Shown one piece after another: positions 32,711 through 45,273 of a stretch of 64,000 bases of DNA. Both the position numbers and the translations under genes were made by a program. The DNA is taken from NCBI GenBank assembly GCA_025175895.1, contig CM045988.1:12615647-12679646 (forward strand), given 5' to 3'. The notes beneath the pieces were generated by a model, which searched no databases, was not told the DNA's origin, and saw nothing but the letters and a program-made list of their open reading frames with translations. Origin of the DNA: Wurfbainia villosa. Its lineage: Eukaryota > Streptophyta > Magnoliopsida > Zingiberales > Zingiberaceae. Position 1 is the stretch's first letter. Each line of letters begins with the position of its first letter.

Positions 32711-34543
32711 TGTTGGGTTTTCCGAGCCGCAAAAACCGCTTTTTGCGTTGCGGAAACCTCGGAAACCCCAACCACGGATCCGTACAAAGATGTATTAGAA
32801 CAAAAACATGTATGTGTTTATATAAAACCCTAGATCTACCTTATATCTACATGATAAGGACGTTACCCTCGATGCTCTGCCCTTCGCAAATCCCGCTTGT
32901 CCAAAAGGTTCCCCGGAACTCGAGAGTATCAAGTGCACACTCCTCTATTGGTATCCACACATGCAATAGGTGGAGAAAACACACCCTTGAGTGTGCTAGC
33001 ACTCTATGGATGGTTCGGCCAAGAAGGTTGGGAGAGAGGGAGAGATTGAGGGAAATTGATCCAAGGAAGAAGATGAAGTTGTGTAACTTCCCAAAATGAA
33101 TTCCCACATCTAATGGGGTTGGCCGGCCACTTCATGGAGAGGGGGTTACATGCATGCATGTAACTCCCATGACCCTTGGTCTCCCTCATGAGGTGGCACT
33201 ACATGACAAAGTCAATGATGATGTGGAGCATCATCATTGGTCGACCATGCCAAGTCATCATCATGACATGACATTTGGTCAAGTCAAACTTGACCTTTCA
33301 TCTTCCCTCTCAAGTCAAGTCAAACTTGACCTCTTATCTCCCAAGGTTGATCAAATCCAACCATTTGATTCAAGTCAATTTTAATTTAATGAATCTCTAT
33401 TCATTTAATTTAAATTGATTTGATGAATCAAATCTAAATTAGACTCATTCAACACTTGAATCAACTTGAGTCTAACTCAATTAGTCTAATTTGGATTACT
33501 CTTAATCCAATTTGATTCATCCCATGAACCTAATCCTCATGGTTCATCATATGAACCTAATCTCCATCTAATTGCTCTTATGTGTGTGACCCTATAGGTT
33601 CTTGTAACATTGGTAATATCCCTAAACCGATTTAGGAACATAAGCAATGAGCGATATCTAGCAACATATCATTGCTACCCAAGTTACAAGAATGTTGAGC
33701 TCCAACATCACCTTTGTGACTACTAATTGTGACTCTCACAATATGTGACAATGTCTCTCTATCCTTGACATCTAGATTGACCAATCGAGGCATAGATTAT
33801 GTCATCTTCGGTACAATCTAAATCTTGAACTCCAAGTAGACTCACTCTAATCAAATGAGCTCAATATCTCATATTGACTCATTTGGGCATGGCCATGCAC
33901 TTCGTGGTCTCACTCTATCAAGAATATCGATGTCACTCCCGTCATATAGGAGGGATAGATCCCATCTACATCACTCACATCCCTCCGCATAATTTGTTGC
34001 ATACCCGGTAATCGCCTTTATAGTCCACCCATTTACGGGTGACGTTTGACGAAGTCAAAGTATGCAACTCCTTATGTAGGGAACCATGGTGACTTCAGGT
34101 CTAAGGACTAATAGTCATACTAATAGCCACATGAGAAAGTATATGACACTCATATAACGATCCATGATACTTTCTCATGGCGAGTCATTCAGTATACATT
34201 CTCCAATGCATACCCATGTGTCAACTTGATATCTCATATCCATGACTTGTGAGATCAAGTCATCATGTTGACCTACATGCTAGTCTCTACGCATTAACAT
34301 TGTCCCTGAATGTTAATACTCGACTAGGAATGATTAAGAGTAGTGTTCTCTATATCATCTCATTATCGATTCAACCAATCGATTGATATAGATAAGAACC
34401 TACTACTCAAGGACATTATTATATTTAGTTATTTGGCACCAATACAAGTAAATATAATAACCATGCCTTTATAAATAGGAATATGATACAATAAAGTCCA
34501 TACAACAATCATCACATGATTGGTTCTAGGGCTTTCACTAACA
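32711..34543 (-). repeat. CopB 3' LTR (1,833 bp)
   Basis: Plus-strand view TGTTGGGTTTTCCGAG...CACTAACA. Compared with the 5' LTR it has about a dozen extra bases near 33720 and scattered substitutions. It contains a dense series of short inverted repeats (33370-33550) and a weak minus-strand TATA candidate (CTATTTATAAAGG near 34476). Confidence 0.92.
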
Positions 34544-34554
34544 ATCTCCCACTA
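34544..34554 (-). other. CopB polypurine tract
   Basis: Minus-strand AGTGGGAGAT immediately before the LTR start TGTTAGTG. Confidence 0.75.
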
Positions 34555-34557
34555 GCA

Positions 34558-35803
34558 CTAGTTCCAATCACCGTAGTATCTAATACCCAATGACCTAGTG
34601 TGACCATCATGCTTTTTCTGTGCCAAAGCCTTGGTCAAGGGATCTGCAATGTTAGCCTCTGTGGATACTCTACAAATCTTCACATCTCCTCTATCGATAA
34701 TCTCTCGAATGAGATGGAAGCGCCGTAGTATGTGTTTGGTCCGCTGGTGTGAGCGAGGTTCCTTAGCCTGTGCAATCGCTCCATTATTGTCACAATAGAG
34801 CTCTATAGGATCTGCAATGCTAGGAACCACCCCAAGCTCAGTAATGAACTTGCGGATCCAAACTGTCTCCTTTGCTGCCTCAGATGCAGCGATATACTCG
34901 ACTTCTATTGTAGAATCATCAACTGTGTCCTGCTTCGAACTCTTCCAGCTCACAGCGCCACCATTCAAGCAAAACACGAACCTTGACTGCGATCTATAAT
35001 CATCCTGGTCAGTTTGGAAGCCGACATCGCTGTAGCCCTTTATAGCTAGCTCCTCATCGCCTCCAAATATCAAGAAATATTCTTTAGTCCTTCTCAAGTA
35101 CTTAAGAATATTCTTGACTACTATCTAGTGACACTCACCTGGATCTGACTGGTATCTACTCATCATGCTTAAAGCATACGAGACATCAGGACGAGTACAC
35201 AGCATGGCGTACATGATAGATCCTATAGCAGATGCGTAAGGGATCTTATCCATGCAGTCTCTCTCCTCTCTAGAAGAGGGACTTTGAGTCTTCGAAAGAC
35301 TCACACCATGTGACATCGGCAGAAGTCCCTTCTTGGAATTCTGCATGGCAAACCGTAGTAATACCATGTCAATGTATGTACTATGACTTAGGCCAAGCAA
35401 TCTCTTAGATCTATCTCTATAGATCTTGATGCCTAGAATACAGGTTGCTTCACCTAAGTCCTTCATTGAGAAGCACGTCCCCAGCCAAGTCTTCACAGAC
35501 TGTAGCGAAGGGATGTCATTCCCAATGAGCAGTATGTCATCCACATACAATACAAGGAAGACAACTGTGTTCCCATTAACCCTCTTGTAGACACAGGGTT
35601 CATCTTCATTCTTGATGAAACCAAACTGTTTGATCGCATCATCAAATCGAAGATTCCAGCTCCGAGAAGCTTGCTTTAGCCCATAAATGGACCTTTGCGA
35701 CTTGCATACTTTCCCAGTATGCTGTGGATCTACAAAACCCTCAGGTTGTGTCATGTACACATCCTCGAGTAAGTTTCCATTCAGAAACACAGTTTTGACA
35801 TCA
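34558..35803 (-). pseudogene. CopB RT (C-terminal part) and RNase H
   Basis: Minus-strand RT: DVKTVFLNGNLLEDVYMTQP, YGLKQASRSWNLRFD, catalytic YVDD (35538-35549), SMKDLGEATCILGIKIYRDR and YASAIGSIMYAMLCTRPDVS. A stop after GECH (about 35125; family has Trp) precedes RNase H with KNILKYLRRTKEYFLIFGG, GYSDVGFQTD, STIEVEYIAASEAAKETVWI, YCDNNGAIAQAKEPRSHQRT and ADPLTKALAQ, ending at 34558. Apart from that nonsense codon the frame is continuous. Strong similarity to the CopA pol motifs suggests a sister lineage with a different LTR. Confidence 0.92.
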
Positions 35804-35808
35804 ATTTG

Positions 35809-37108
35809 TCAGATCTCATAATCGTGGTATGCTGCAATAGCAAGCAAGATCCGAATGGACTTAAACATCGCCACTGGAGAAAAGGTTTCATCATAGTCAA
35901 TACCATGAATCTGCTTGAAACCTTTAGCCACCAATCGGCCCTTATAGGTATGCGTAAGTCCATCCATGTCAGTCTTTCTCCTAAAGACCCATTTACACCC
36001 AATGGGTTTAACCCCTTCAGGTGGATCGACCAAAGTCCATACTTGGTTGGTGTACATGGATTCCATCTCGGATCTCATGGCCTCTAGCCATTTCTCAGAA
36101 TCTGGGCTCATCACAGCTTCCTGATAGGAGGTAGGCTCATTCTCAATGAGCAAAACGTCATCATGGTCAGACAAGAGAAATGAGTATCTCTCGGGCTGAC
36201 AATGTACCCTATCAGACCTGCGAAGAGGTAGGTCTACCTGAACAGGTGGTTGTTCCACAACTCCTTGTGCAACAACCTCATCACCCACAACACTTTGTGG
36301 TTCCTGTTCAACCTCCATCAAGGCCTCAGTGTTATGGTCCTTATCTTGAATTTCTTCAAGATCGAAGGTACTCCCACTAGTTTTTCTAGAAACAAAATCC
36401 CTTTCTAGAAAAACTCCAGTCTTTGCCATAAACACTTTGTGCTGACTGAGAATGTAGAAGTAATATCCCTTTATATCCTTGGGATATCCAACAAAATAGC
36501 ACCTATCAGATTTGGGTCCCAGTTTGTCTGAGACTTGACGTCGAACGTAAGCCTCACAACCCCAAATCCTCATGAAAGACATCTTGAGATTTCTCCCTAT
36601 CCATATCGTATATGGTGTCTTTATGACAGCCTTGGATGGTACACGGTTAAGGGTAAAGGCTGCTGTGTCTAGAGCATATCTCCAAAAGGATATAGGAAGA
36701 TCTATATGACTCATCATAGATTGTACCATATCTAATAGGGTACGATTCCTCCTTTCGGATACACCATTCCACTGTGGTGTTCCAGGAGGAGTGAGTTGGG
36801 ATAGAATCTCACACTCAACTAGATAGTCACGAAAGGTATTCACCACCTCGATCTGATCGAAGTATCTTAATACTCTTGCCAAGCTGGTTTTGTACATCAT
36901 TCTTGAATTTTTTGAACTTTTCAAAGGATTCTAATTTATGTGTCATAAGATACACATAACCATATCTACTGAAGTCATCAGTAAATGTAATGAAGTACTT
37001 GTAACCACCTCTAGCAGCAACATTGAAAGGACCACATACATCACTATGTATAAATTCTAACAAATCTGTTGCTCTTTCGCTGTGTCCACTAAAAGGAGTC
37101 TTGGTCAT
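35809..37108 (-). pseudogene. CopB integrase and RT N-terminus
   Basis: Integrase core: IHSDVCGPFNV, TFTDDFSRYGYVYLM, RSDRGGEYLS and WNGVSERRNRTLLDMV, with the D, D and E catalytic positions visible. A frameshift at about 36830-36840, just after GGEYLS, splits it into two frames. Then come CYFVGYPKDIKGYYFY, an acidic linker, RT N-terminal motifs NQVWTLVDPPEGVKPIGCKW and GRLVAKGFKQIHGIDYDETF, and a stop after HDYEI (Trp expected) at about 35809. Confidence 0.92.
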
Positions 37109-37819
37109 CTTGCCTAAAAGGCAAGACTCGCATGTCTCATATGATTCAAAATCAAATGAGTCTAGCAGCCTATTCTTATGGAGCTGAGATAAGCGACTCT
37201 CATTTATGTGACCTAAGCGACAATGCCAGAGATAGGTTTGGTTAAACTCATTTCACTTGAACCTCTTGGTACTTATGTTATAGATAGGGCTCTCTAAGTC
37301 TAGAAAGTAGAGTCCATTCATTAGAGGTGCACTACAATAGAACATATCATTTAAATAAACTGAACAACATTTGTTCTTTATTATAAATGAAATTTTTTTC
37401 TTGTCCAAACAAGAAACTGAAATGATGTTCTTAGTTAAGGCAGACACATAACAACATTCATCTAATTCTAGTACAAGCCCAGAGGGCAGAGATAGATCAT
37501 AAGTTCCTACAACAACAGCATCAACCCTTGCTCCATTACCTACTCGTAGGTCCACCTCGCCCTTTGTCAATGCCCTGCTATTTCTCAGCGCCTGCACATT
37601 GGTACAAATGTGAGATGCACATCCGGTATCTAATACCCATGATGAAGAAATAGATAGATTGACTTCTATAACATTTATACCTGAAGTAGAAGTCTCACTT
37701 CTTTTCTTCTTAAGATCTTCCAGGTAAGCTTTGTAGTTACGCTTCCAGTGTCCAGCTTCCTTGCAGTGGAAGCAAGCCCCTTCCTTGGCTACCCCTCCTT
37801 TGGGTTTAAGTTCTTTGCC
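37109..37819 (-). pseudogene. CopB zinc knuckle, protease and pre-integrase region
   Basis: After a stop that ends the gag frame at 37820, the minus strand continues in the same sense. A zinc knuckle-like CFHCKEAGHWKRN (last Cys replaced) is near 37760 and the protease active site WVLDTGCASHIC near 37620. The open part 37597-37253 reads GEVDLRVGNGARVDAVVVGT. After a stop at 37253 comes the pre-integrase motif TYLWHCRLGHINESRLSQL with ETCESCLLGKMTKTPFSGH. Confidence 0.85.
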
Positions 37820-38512
37820 TTAGCCCTTGGCTTGGGGGTTTCCCTTACCTTTAGGCTTGCCCTTGCCTTTCTTCTTTTGCACCATCAAAATGGTGTCAGA
37901 TTTTCCCTTCTTAAGGTTAAGCTCAGCAGTTCTCAACATGCTGAGCATCTCAGGCAGTGGCTTATCAATTTCATTCATGTTATAATTCATGACAAATTGA
38001 TTGTAGGCTTGTGGCAAAGATTGCAAGATTAGGTCAGTGGCCATCTCTTGGCCAAGTGGGAATCCCAACCTTTGTAGGTTTTCTATGTACCCAATCATCT
38101 TGAGTACATATGGACCTACGGGAGTCCCATCTTGCATTTTGGACCCAAATAATGCCTTAGAGACTTCATATCTCTCATGCCTTGCTTGTCCTTGATATAG
38201 TTGACGAAGATGTCCAACCATATCATAAGCATTCATGAACTCATGTTGCTTCTGAAGCTCAGAGTTCATGGTCGTGAGCATTAGACATGACACATCTAAT
38301 GCATCATCTTGATGCTTCTTGTAAGCATCTTTGTCAGCTCGCGAGGCAATGGTAGGAGGTGCCTCCGGAATGGGCTGCTCTAGGACGTACAACTTCCATT
38401 CTTGAGTGAGAACAATTCTCAGGTTCCTGTACCAGTCCAGGAAATTTGCTCCATTGAGCTTGTCCTTCTCAAGGATAGAACGCAGAGAGAGAGTGTTCGT
38501 GTTTGTCGACAT
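37820..38512 (-). pseudogene. CopB gag (capsid)
   Basis: Starts MSTNTNTLSLRSILEKDKLN at 38512, about 1.8 kb from the primer-binding site. Copia gag motifs: GANFLDWYRNLRIVL, LQKQHEFMNAYDMVGHLRQL, ALFGSKMQDGTPVGPYVLKM, LPQAYNQFVMNYNMNEIDKP, and a lysine/glycine-rich basic tail before a stop at 37820. The open frame covers capsid; the nucleocapsid follows past the stop. Gag would form virus-like particles. Confidence 0.9.
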
Positions 38513-39344
38513 AGTTATCTACAACATACAATGTAGAGAATTAATATCATATTCCTTTTATCATTTAATTAGGTCTTTAATCAAATGATGCTCCCACTGA
38601 ATTAAAGTAATTTTGCAGAATCGAGTTATGGATGTGGTCAAACCACATTACTAGATTCATACAAACTAGATATAATTGTTGCGGGATAAGATCCACATCA
38701 TACTAAGCCTTGAGTTAGCTTTGGCTAAATCACCCAAGACTTAGTACGATCGGTGGGTAACACATTACCGATTACATCTCTATGCAACTCTTGTTTATAG
38801 GATCAAGACCCACATTTACAAAAGACCTTGAGTTAGCTTTAGCTAAATCACCTAAGATTTAGTGTAAATGCAATCTTAACCTATCTTTCCAACGATTGGA
38901 ATATGCCTATAGTTCTACTCGATCCAATTGAGTTAACTAGTTTTGCTCAATCTAATTGAGCTTACTCTAACCCAAGCATGATAGGCGGGACCAAGATTGT
39001 CCCTCAGCACCCTACCAAGATAATATGCGTTGCTCTGCTTTGGCAGATTCAACAACAACAAATGATCGAGGTAGTGATGGGTATCAAGGCTCGGTAGGCA
39101 TTTTCGAGTTGATTTGATTATGATCTAATCTAATCGTAATGTGTATCTTATACGCATTTAGGCCTTTATTATCCTATATTAGCATGCATCACATACATAC
39201 AATCATTATTCTAGCATGCATCATATACATACAAGAAAATTATCCTAACATGCATCATATACATACAAGCATTATTCTACTAGCATGCATCACATACATA
39301 CAAGCAAAATCAAATATATATATATATATATATATATATCTATG

Positions 39345-39416
<72 letters not shown>

Positions 39417-40284
39417 CATTATTCTACTAGCATGCATCACATACATACAAGCAAAATCAAATATATATATATATATATATATTTAACTGTGATGTAGTCA
39501 TGGCCCTACTACGATCTTCTCAAGCCAATGAGAAGATCGGACGGTCAACCTAAGGCTAGCGGCTTCTCCAAGCTCTTCCTTTGACCGCCATGTGTCGTCG
39601 GCACCCTTCTCGTAACCTCGTCTTCAAGTGGACTTTCCACCGCTCCATTTTGTACATTACAAATATGAAACTCGAGTTACATTCGAGTCTAAAACTATTT
39701 TCAACTAGAATATCATAAGAAGAGGTACGACGCACATGTCGCATACACTATACAACACGCACAACAACAAAAATAGCACGCAGGCCGTATTATGAATTAC
39801 AACACATCATCCAATCAAATTGGGGTAATTGGGCCATGCCAATCACAGAATTATACATAATTCTAAATTATGTTTTTTTACAAAAAATTTCTATAATTTT
39901 TCCTTTTTTTTTTTTCAATTTTATGAGTCACCTCCTCGTAACGGTCCCGCTAAGCGATTTTCGGGTGCGATCGCAGGGCAAGGCCCCTTTCGGGGATAGG
40001 GGCAGCGCCCCTACTCGCAAAATAAACTTTGCGAGTGTCCCTACAATGATCTTACAGCAACTTAAGTCACTGTTCCAAAAACCTAAAGCGAGAACTCGCC
40101 GTTTCGGAGAGTTTTTCTCGACGGTTGAAGCCTACAAGTGTCCCAACACTCGTTGCTTCGATTCTTCGAGAAAAATACCCAAAAATTCTATAAAAATAGG
40201 AAATTTACAGAAACATATAAATCTGTAATTTTTATATCTAATACAAAAATTACAAAAGCAAAACACATACATGCTTCGCACGTG
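38513..40284 (-). other. CopB long untranslated leader
   Basis: About 1.8 kb between primer-binding site and gag. It contains a 32-36-bp tandem repeat (39182-39310 and 39416-39460) interrupted by (AT)n tracts (39313-39415 and 39461-39482). There are also two copies of a CTTGAGTTAGCTTTGGCTAAATC-type segment near 38705 and 38832, and T runs near 39900. No protein or RNA gene is supported. Confidence 0.7.
39182..39482. repeat. AGCATGCATCA minisatellite with (AT)n microsatellite
   Basis: Four to five units with the core AGCATGCATCA(C/T)ATACATACAA alternate with two (TA)n runs. The longest, at about 39313-39415, is broken by CTATGTATAAA. Confidence 0.9.
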
Positions 40285-40296
40285 GCTCTGATACCA
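40285..40296 (-). other. CopB primer-binding site
   Basis: Minus-strand TGGTATCAGAGC, an exact initiator tRNA-Met complement, one base from the 5' LTR. Confidence 0.9.
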
Positions 40297-40297
40297 C

Positions 40298-42118
40298 TGT
40301 TGGGTTTTTCCGAGCCGCAAAAATAGCTTTTTGCATTGCGAAAACCTCGGAAACCCTGGCCACGGATCCGTGTGAAGATGTATTAGAACAAAAACATGTA
40401 TGTGTTTATATAAAACCCTAGATCTATCTTAGATCTACATGATAAGGACGTTACCCTCGATGTGACGCCCTTCGCAAATCCCGCTCGTCCAAAAGGTTCC
40501 CCGGAACTCGAGAGTGTCAAGTGCACACTCCTCTATTGGTATCCACACAAGCAATAGGTGGAGAAAACACACCCTTGAGTGTGCTAGCACTCTATGGATG
40601 GTTCGGCCAAGAAGGTTGGGAGAGAGGGAGAGCTTGAGGGAAATTGATCCAAGGAAGAAGATGAAGTTGTGTAACTTTCCAAAATGAATTCCCACATTTA
40701 ATGGGGTTGGCCGGCCACTTCATGGAGAGGGGGTTACATGCATGCATGTAACTCCCATGACCCTTGGTCTCCCTCATGAGGTGGCACCACATGACAAAGT
40801 CAATGATGATGTGGAGCATCATCATTGGCCGGCCATGCCAAGTCATCATCATGACATGGCATTTGGTCAAGTCAAACTTGACCTTTCATCTTCCCTCTCA
40901 AGTCAAGTCAAACTTGACCTCTTATCTCCCATGGTTGATCAAATCCAACCATTTGATTCAAGTAAATTTTAATTTAATGAATCTCTATTCATTTAATTTA
41001 AATTGATTTGATGAATCAAATCTAAATTAGACTCATTCAACATTTGAATCAACTTGAGTCTAACTCAATTAGTCTAATTTGGATTACTCTTAATCCAATT
41101 TGGTTCATCCCATGAACCTAATCCTCATGGTTCATCATATGAACCTAATCTCCATCTAATTGCTCTTATGTGTGTGACCCTATAGGTTATTGTAACGTTG
41201 GCAATGTCCCTAAACCGATTTAGGAACATAAGCAATGAGCGATATCTAGCAACACATCATTGCTACCCAAGTTACAAGAATGTTGAGCTCCAACATCACC
41301 TTTGTGACTCTCACAATATGTGACAATGTCTCTCTATCCTTGACATCTAGATTGACCAATCGAGGCATAGACCGTGTCATCCTCGGTGCAATCTAAATCT
41401 TGAACTCCAAGTAGACTCACTCTAATCAAATGAGCTCAATATCTCATATTGACTCATTTGGGCATGACCATGCACTTCGTGGTCTCACTCTATCAAGAAT
41501 ATCGATGTCACTCCCGTCATATAGGAGGGATAGATCCCATCTACATCACTCACATCCCTCCGCATAATTTGTTGCATACCCAGTAATCGCCTTTATAGTC
41601 CACCCATTTACGGGTGATGTTTGACGAAGCCAAAGTATGCAACTCCTTATGTAGGCAACCATGGTGACTTCAGGTCTAAGGACTAATAGTCATACTAATA
41701 GCCACATGAGAAAGTATATGACACTCATATAATGATCCATGATACTTTCTCATGGCGGGTCATTCAGTATACATTCTCCAATGCATACCCATGTGTCAAC
41801 TTGATATCTTATATCCATGACTTGTGAGATCAAGTCATCATGTTGACCTACATGTTAGTCTCTACACATTAACATTGTTTCTGAATGTTAATACTCGACT
41901 AGGAATGATTAAGAGTAGTGTTCTCTATATCATCTAATTATCGATTCAACCAATCAATTGATATAGATAAGAACCTACTACTCAAGGACATTATTATATT
42001 TAGTTATTTGGCACCAATACAAGTAAATATAATAACCATGCCTTTATAAATAGGAATATGATACAATAAAGTTCATACAATAATCATCACATGATTGGCT
42101 CTAGGGCTTTCACTAACA
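40298..42118 (-). repeat. CopB 5' LTR (1,821 bp)
   Basis: Plus-strand view TGTTGGGTTTTTCCGAG...CACTAACA. It aligns almost base for base with 32711-34543. Confidence 0.92.
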
Positions 42119-42123
42119 GTATA
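42119..42123. other. CopB target-site duplication, right
   Basis: GTATA, pairing with 32706-32710. Confidence 0.9.
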
Positions 42124-43038
42124 TTCTTCCTACTTATGATCTCTCTGATCAAATGATAGCGGCGAAGCTCATGTTTGGATCGTTGATGAGACCATATCAA
42201 GTTCAGAGATGAACTTCTTGATTTAAACTACTTTCTTTGCTGCTTCTGAAGCTGCAATGTATTCTGCCTCAGTGGCAGAATCTACTATAGTGTCTTATTT
42301 GGAACCTTCCCAATTTATTGTGCCTCCATTCAAGGTAAATACGTAACCAAACTGAGACCTTGAATCATCCTTGTCTATTTGGAAGCTGACATTTGTATAC
42401 CCTCATATTACCATATCATCTTCTCCATATATTAAGAACACATCCTTAGTTTTGCTCAAGTACTTAAGGATTATCTTAACAGTCGCCCAATGATCCATTC
42501 CTGGATTAGATTGGTATATGCTCTTGACACCTAGAGCATATGATACATCGGGCCTCGTATATAATATAGCATACATAATAGATCCTATTGCAGATGCATA
42601 GGGGTGGGTAGAAAACCTTTCTTGGATTTCGACATGCTAAACCTCTTTAGCACTCGGTCTATATAAGTTGACTGCGAAAAACCAAGCAACCGTTTTGATC
42701 TATCTCTATAGATCTTAATCCCGAGGATATAGGTCGCTTCTCCTAGGTCTTTCATGGAGAGTGTTTTGGATAACTAAATTTTAATTGAATGTAAGATAGA
42801 TATATCGTTTCCTATAAGTAATATGTCATCGACATACAATATTAGAAACACGACTGCACTCCCACTAACCTTCTTGTACACACAAAGTTCGTCTGGATTT
42901 TGTGAGAAATCAAACCTTTTGATTATCTCATCAAAATGGATATTCCAGCTCCTGGATGCTTGCTTCAGTCCACAAATGGACCGTCGAAGTTTGTATACCT
43001 TGGTTTTATCAACCGATGTGAAACCCTCAGGTTGTATC
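42124..43038 (-). pseudogene. CopA-2 RNase H and RT C-terminal part
   Basis: Continues CopA-2 pol after CopB. Degenerate RNase H (equivalents of STTEAEYIAASEA and GYTDASFQTD, with stops) is followed by RT with YVDD (near 42835), YGLKQASRSWN-type sequence read as CGLKQASRSWNIHFDEIIKR, and PEGFTSVDKTKV near 43010. Relative to CopA-3 about 77 bp are missing near 42603, and a stop (WL to *L) ends the RT near 42774. An LTR starts abruptly at 43039. Confidence 0.85.
42534..43038. repeat. 505-bp direct duplication, copy 1
   Basis: Matches 44495-44999 with no indels and about five substitutions by eye. It lies immediately left of the truncated LTR. Confidence 0.93.
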
Positions 43039-44494
43039 TGTTGGGTTTCCGGCACCGCGGCGTGTGTGTGTTCGATCATGTTTCGTAAACATGAACACAG
43101 CGGAAGCAATAAAATAATAAATACTCCTATTTATTACAACACACACAACACACGCATGCATATTACAACAAGTGTAGACATAACCGTAAATTAAAATTTG
43201 CAATAAAAGAAATTATCTACGTTATACCTTTCGTATGACGTGTAGCGGGAACGGCATCAACCGGAACGATCCTCGTAAGAATCGTCTCTATCCGTATCCA
43301 CGCCGAGCTCCTCGGGATGACTTCGCTAAGTCACGAGCTTCGTCTTCGTACGGGTTACTAGCCTCGTGTTGAAGACGACGTGATCGAGAGATGATCACGA
43401 TCCGAATCCAAATTCGGATCCTAAAATGAGTTCTCAAAACTCGCTTCTCCGGAGAGGTATTCGTCAACCAATTGACGAATCCTTCGTCCTCCACCTCAGA
43501 GGATTACCGGAGATCAAATCCCCGGTAAGTTAGGCGCTATCGGAGCACTAACCGTCGTCCAAACGACGCTCCGACAACAAAGAAACAAGCTGTCCAGAAA
43601 AACTGGACAGCTTTTGGTGGAGGAATAGAGGCCGGCCAAGGAGAGATGGAAGCTCACCTTATCACCGAACCTAGAGGAGATCACCGGAGGGTCGCCGGAG
43701 GTTCACCGGCTGAAGCTTGGTCGCCGGCAACAAGTTGGACGGCTGCACAAAAGCTGGATTGCGGCAGCTTAGGGTTGGGCGCCGAAAAACTCCAAGGAGG
43801 TTGGCGGCAACTAGGTTGGGCGGCCAAAACTAGATTAGGGTTAGGGTTAGGGTTTAAGCCCTATTTTATAGAGAACTAATTCTCTTAATGGTTAATGGAT
43901 CATATCCATAAAGCCCGTTAACCCGCTCCATTAGGATAAGTCAAAATAAACCAAACCATGATGGTTTATTTTAAGTTAAAACGAACCGAACCAACTTTTG
44001 GTTCATTCGTTTAAAATAAACCAAACCCTTTGGTTTATTCTCATCCATTTGATTAGAACCAAACCATTTTGGTCCATCCATTATGTCTTCATAAGACACG
44101 GCCCATCCACGCTTCCATTGCGACTGAAACAATTTCATGCTCGCTTTATGTTTGGTCCAACCAAACATAGTTTCTCTCGGTCTGAGAATCCCATTCTCTG
44201 TTTTAAATCCTTTGGATTACACTCGTTGTGCGTGTGACTAAATAGGTTCTCGGTTTATGTTGGCCGTCTATAATTAACCATTAATTATAGAACGATCATG
44301 AGTGGCACCTAGTAGTACATCATGATCCCCAATTAACCGAAAAGATCAACGGTTGATCCAGAACTATTTACAAACCCTTCAAGATGCTTCGAATGAATCG
44401 TGCCCCATTCCCTTCACTCATCTTATACCCACTTGGTTCAGGACATGGTCTATAGTGTCAGTCCCCACTAGGCTGACTACGTCACACCTAGCCC
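43039..44494 (-). mobile_element. Truncated CopA LTR between duplicated RT segments
   Basis: Plus-strand view starts TGTTGGGTTTCCGGCACC, the LTR's 3' end on the minus strand. It follows the CopA LTR to GTCACACCTAGCCC and then jumps into RT sequence at GAGCATATG. About 0.75 kb of the LTR's other end is absent. It includes the TATA box (minus, about 43865) and AACCAAA hairpins (43945-44070). The junction shows the shared word ACACCTAG in both the LTR and the RT copy 1 flank. Confidence 0.85.
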
Positions 44495-44999
44495 GAGCAT
44501 ATGATACATCGGGCCTCGTACATAATATAGCATACATAATAGATCCTATTGCAGATGCATAGGGGTGGGTAGAAAACCTTTCTTGGATTTCGACATGCTA
44601 AACCTCTTTAGCACTCGGTCTATATAAGTTGACTGCGAAAAACCAAGCAACCGTTTTGATCTATCTCTATAGATCTTAATCCCGAGGATATAGGTCGCTT
44701 CTCCTAGGTCTTTCATGGAGAATGTTTTGGATAACTAAATTTTAATTGACTGTAAGATAGATATATCATTTCCTATAAGTAATATGTCATCGACATACAA
44801 TATTAGAAACACGACTGCACTCCCACTAACCTTCTTGTACACACAAAGTTCGTCTGGATTTTGTGAGAAATCAAACCTTTTGATTATCTCATCAAAATGG
44901 ATATTCCAGCTCCTGGATGCTTGCTTCAATCCACAAATGGACCGTCGAAGTTTGTATACCTTGGTTTTATCAACCGATGTGAAACCCTCAGGTTGTATC
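44495..44999. repeat. 505-bp direct duplication, copy 2
   Basis: Pairs with 42534-43038. Both copies share the same 77-bp deletion relative to CopA-3. Confidence 0.93.
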
Positions 45000-45273
45000 A
45001 TATACACGTCCTCGAGGAGGTTTCCATTAAGGAAAGTCATTTTCACATCCATTTGCTATATCTTATAATCATAATGAGCAGCTATGGCCAGGAGCATCCG
45101 AATGGATTTAAGCATAGTTACTATGAATAGGTTTCATCATAATCAACACCTTGCTTTTGACGATAGCCTTTCGCCACTAATCTAGCCTTATAGGTAATCA
45201 CATTACCATCCATGTCGATTTTCTTCTTGAAAATCAACTTGCACCCTATAGGCTTAATGCCTTCAGGTGGGTC

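Larger units (their letters stand above)
32711..42118 (-). mobile_element. CopB, complete Ty1-copia element (9,408 bp)
   Basis: Full structure on the minus strand: 5' LTR (40298-42118), primer-binding site, leader, gag, protease, integrase, RT, RNase H, polypurine tract and 3' LTR (32711-34543), with a perfect 5-bp duplication GTATA. The two LTRs are nearly identical by eye, so the insertion is fairly young. It is inserted in the RNase H of CopA-2. All domains are present, but several stops and shifts disable the polyprotein. Confidence 0.94.

Noticed and set aside
33154..33384. Histidine-rich frame MHVTPMTLGLPHEV and its copy at 40742-40972
   Set aside because: Present in both CopB LTRs simply because LTRs are duplicates. 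No start context, domain or conservation beyond the LTR.
39139..39497. Open frames on both strands rich in Ile-Tyr
   Set aside because: They are translations of the (TA)n tract and the ATACATAC minisatellite.
43833..43860. Short TTAGGG tandem resembling a telomere repeat
   Set aside because: Only about three units, inside a CopA LTR leader; the homologous place near 60160 has two. The usual leader phrase TTAGGGTTT explains it.
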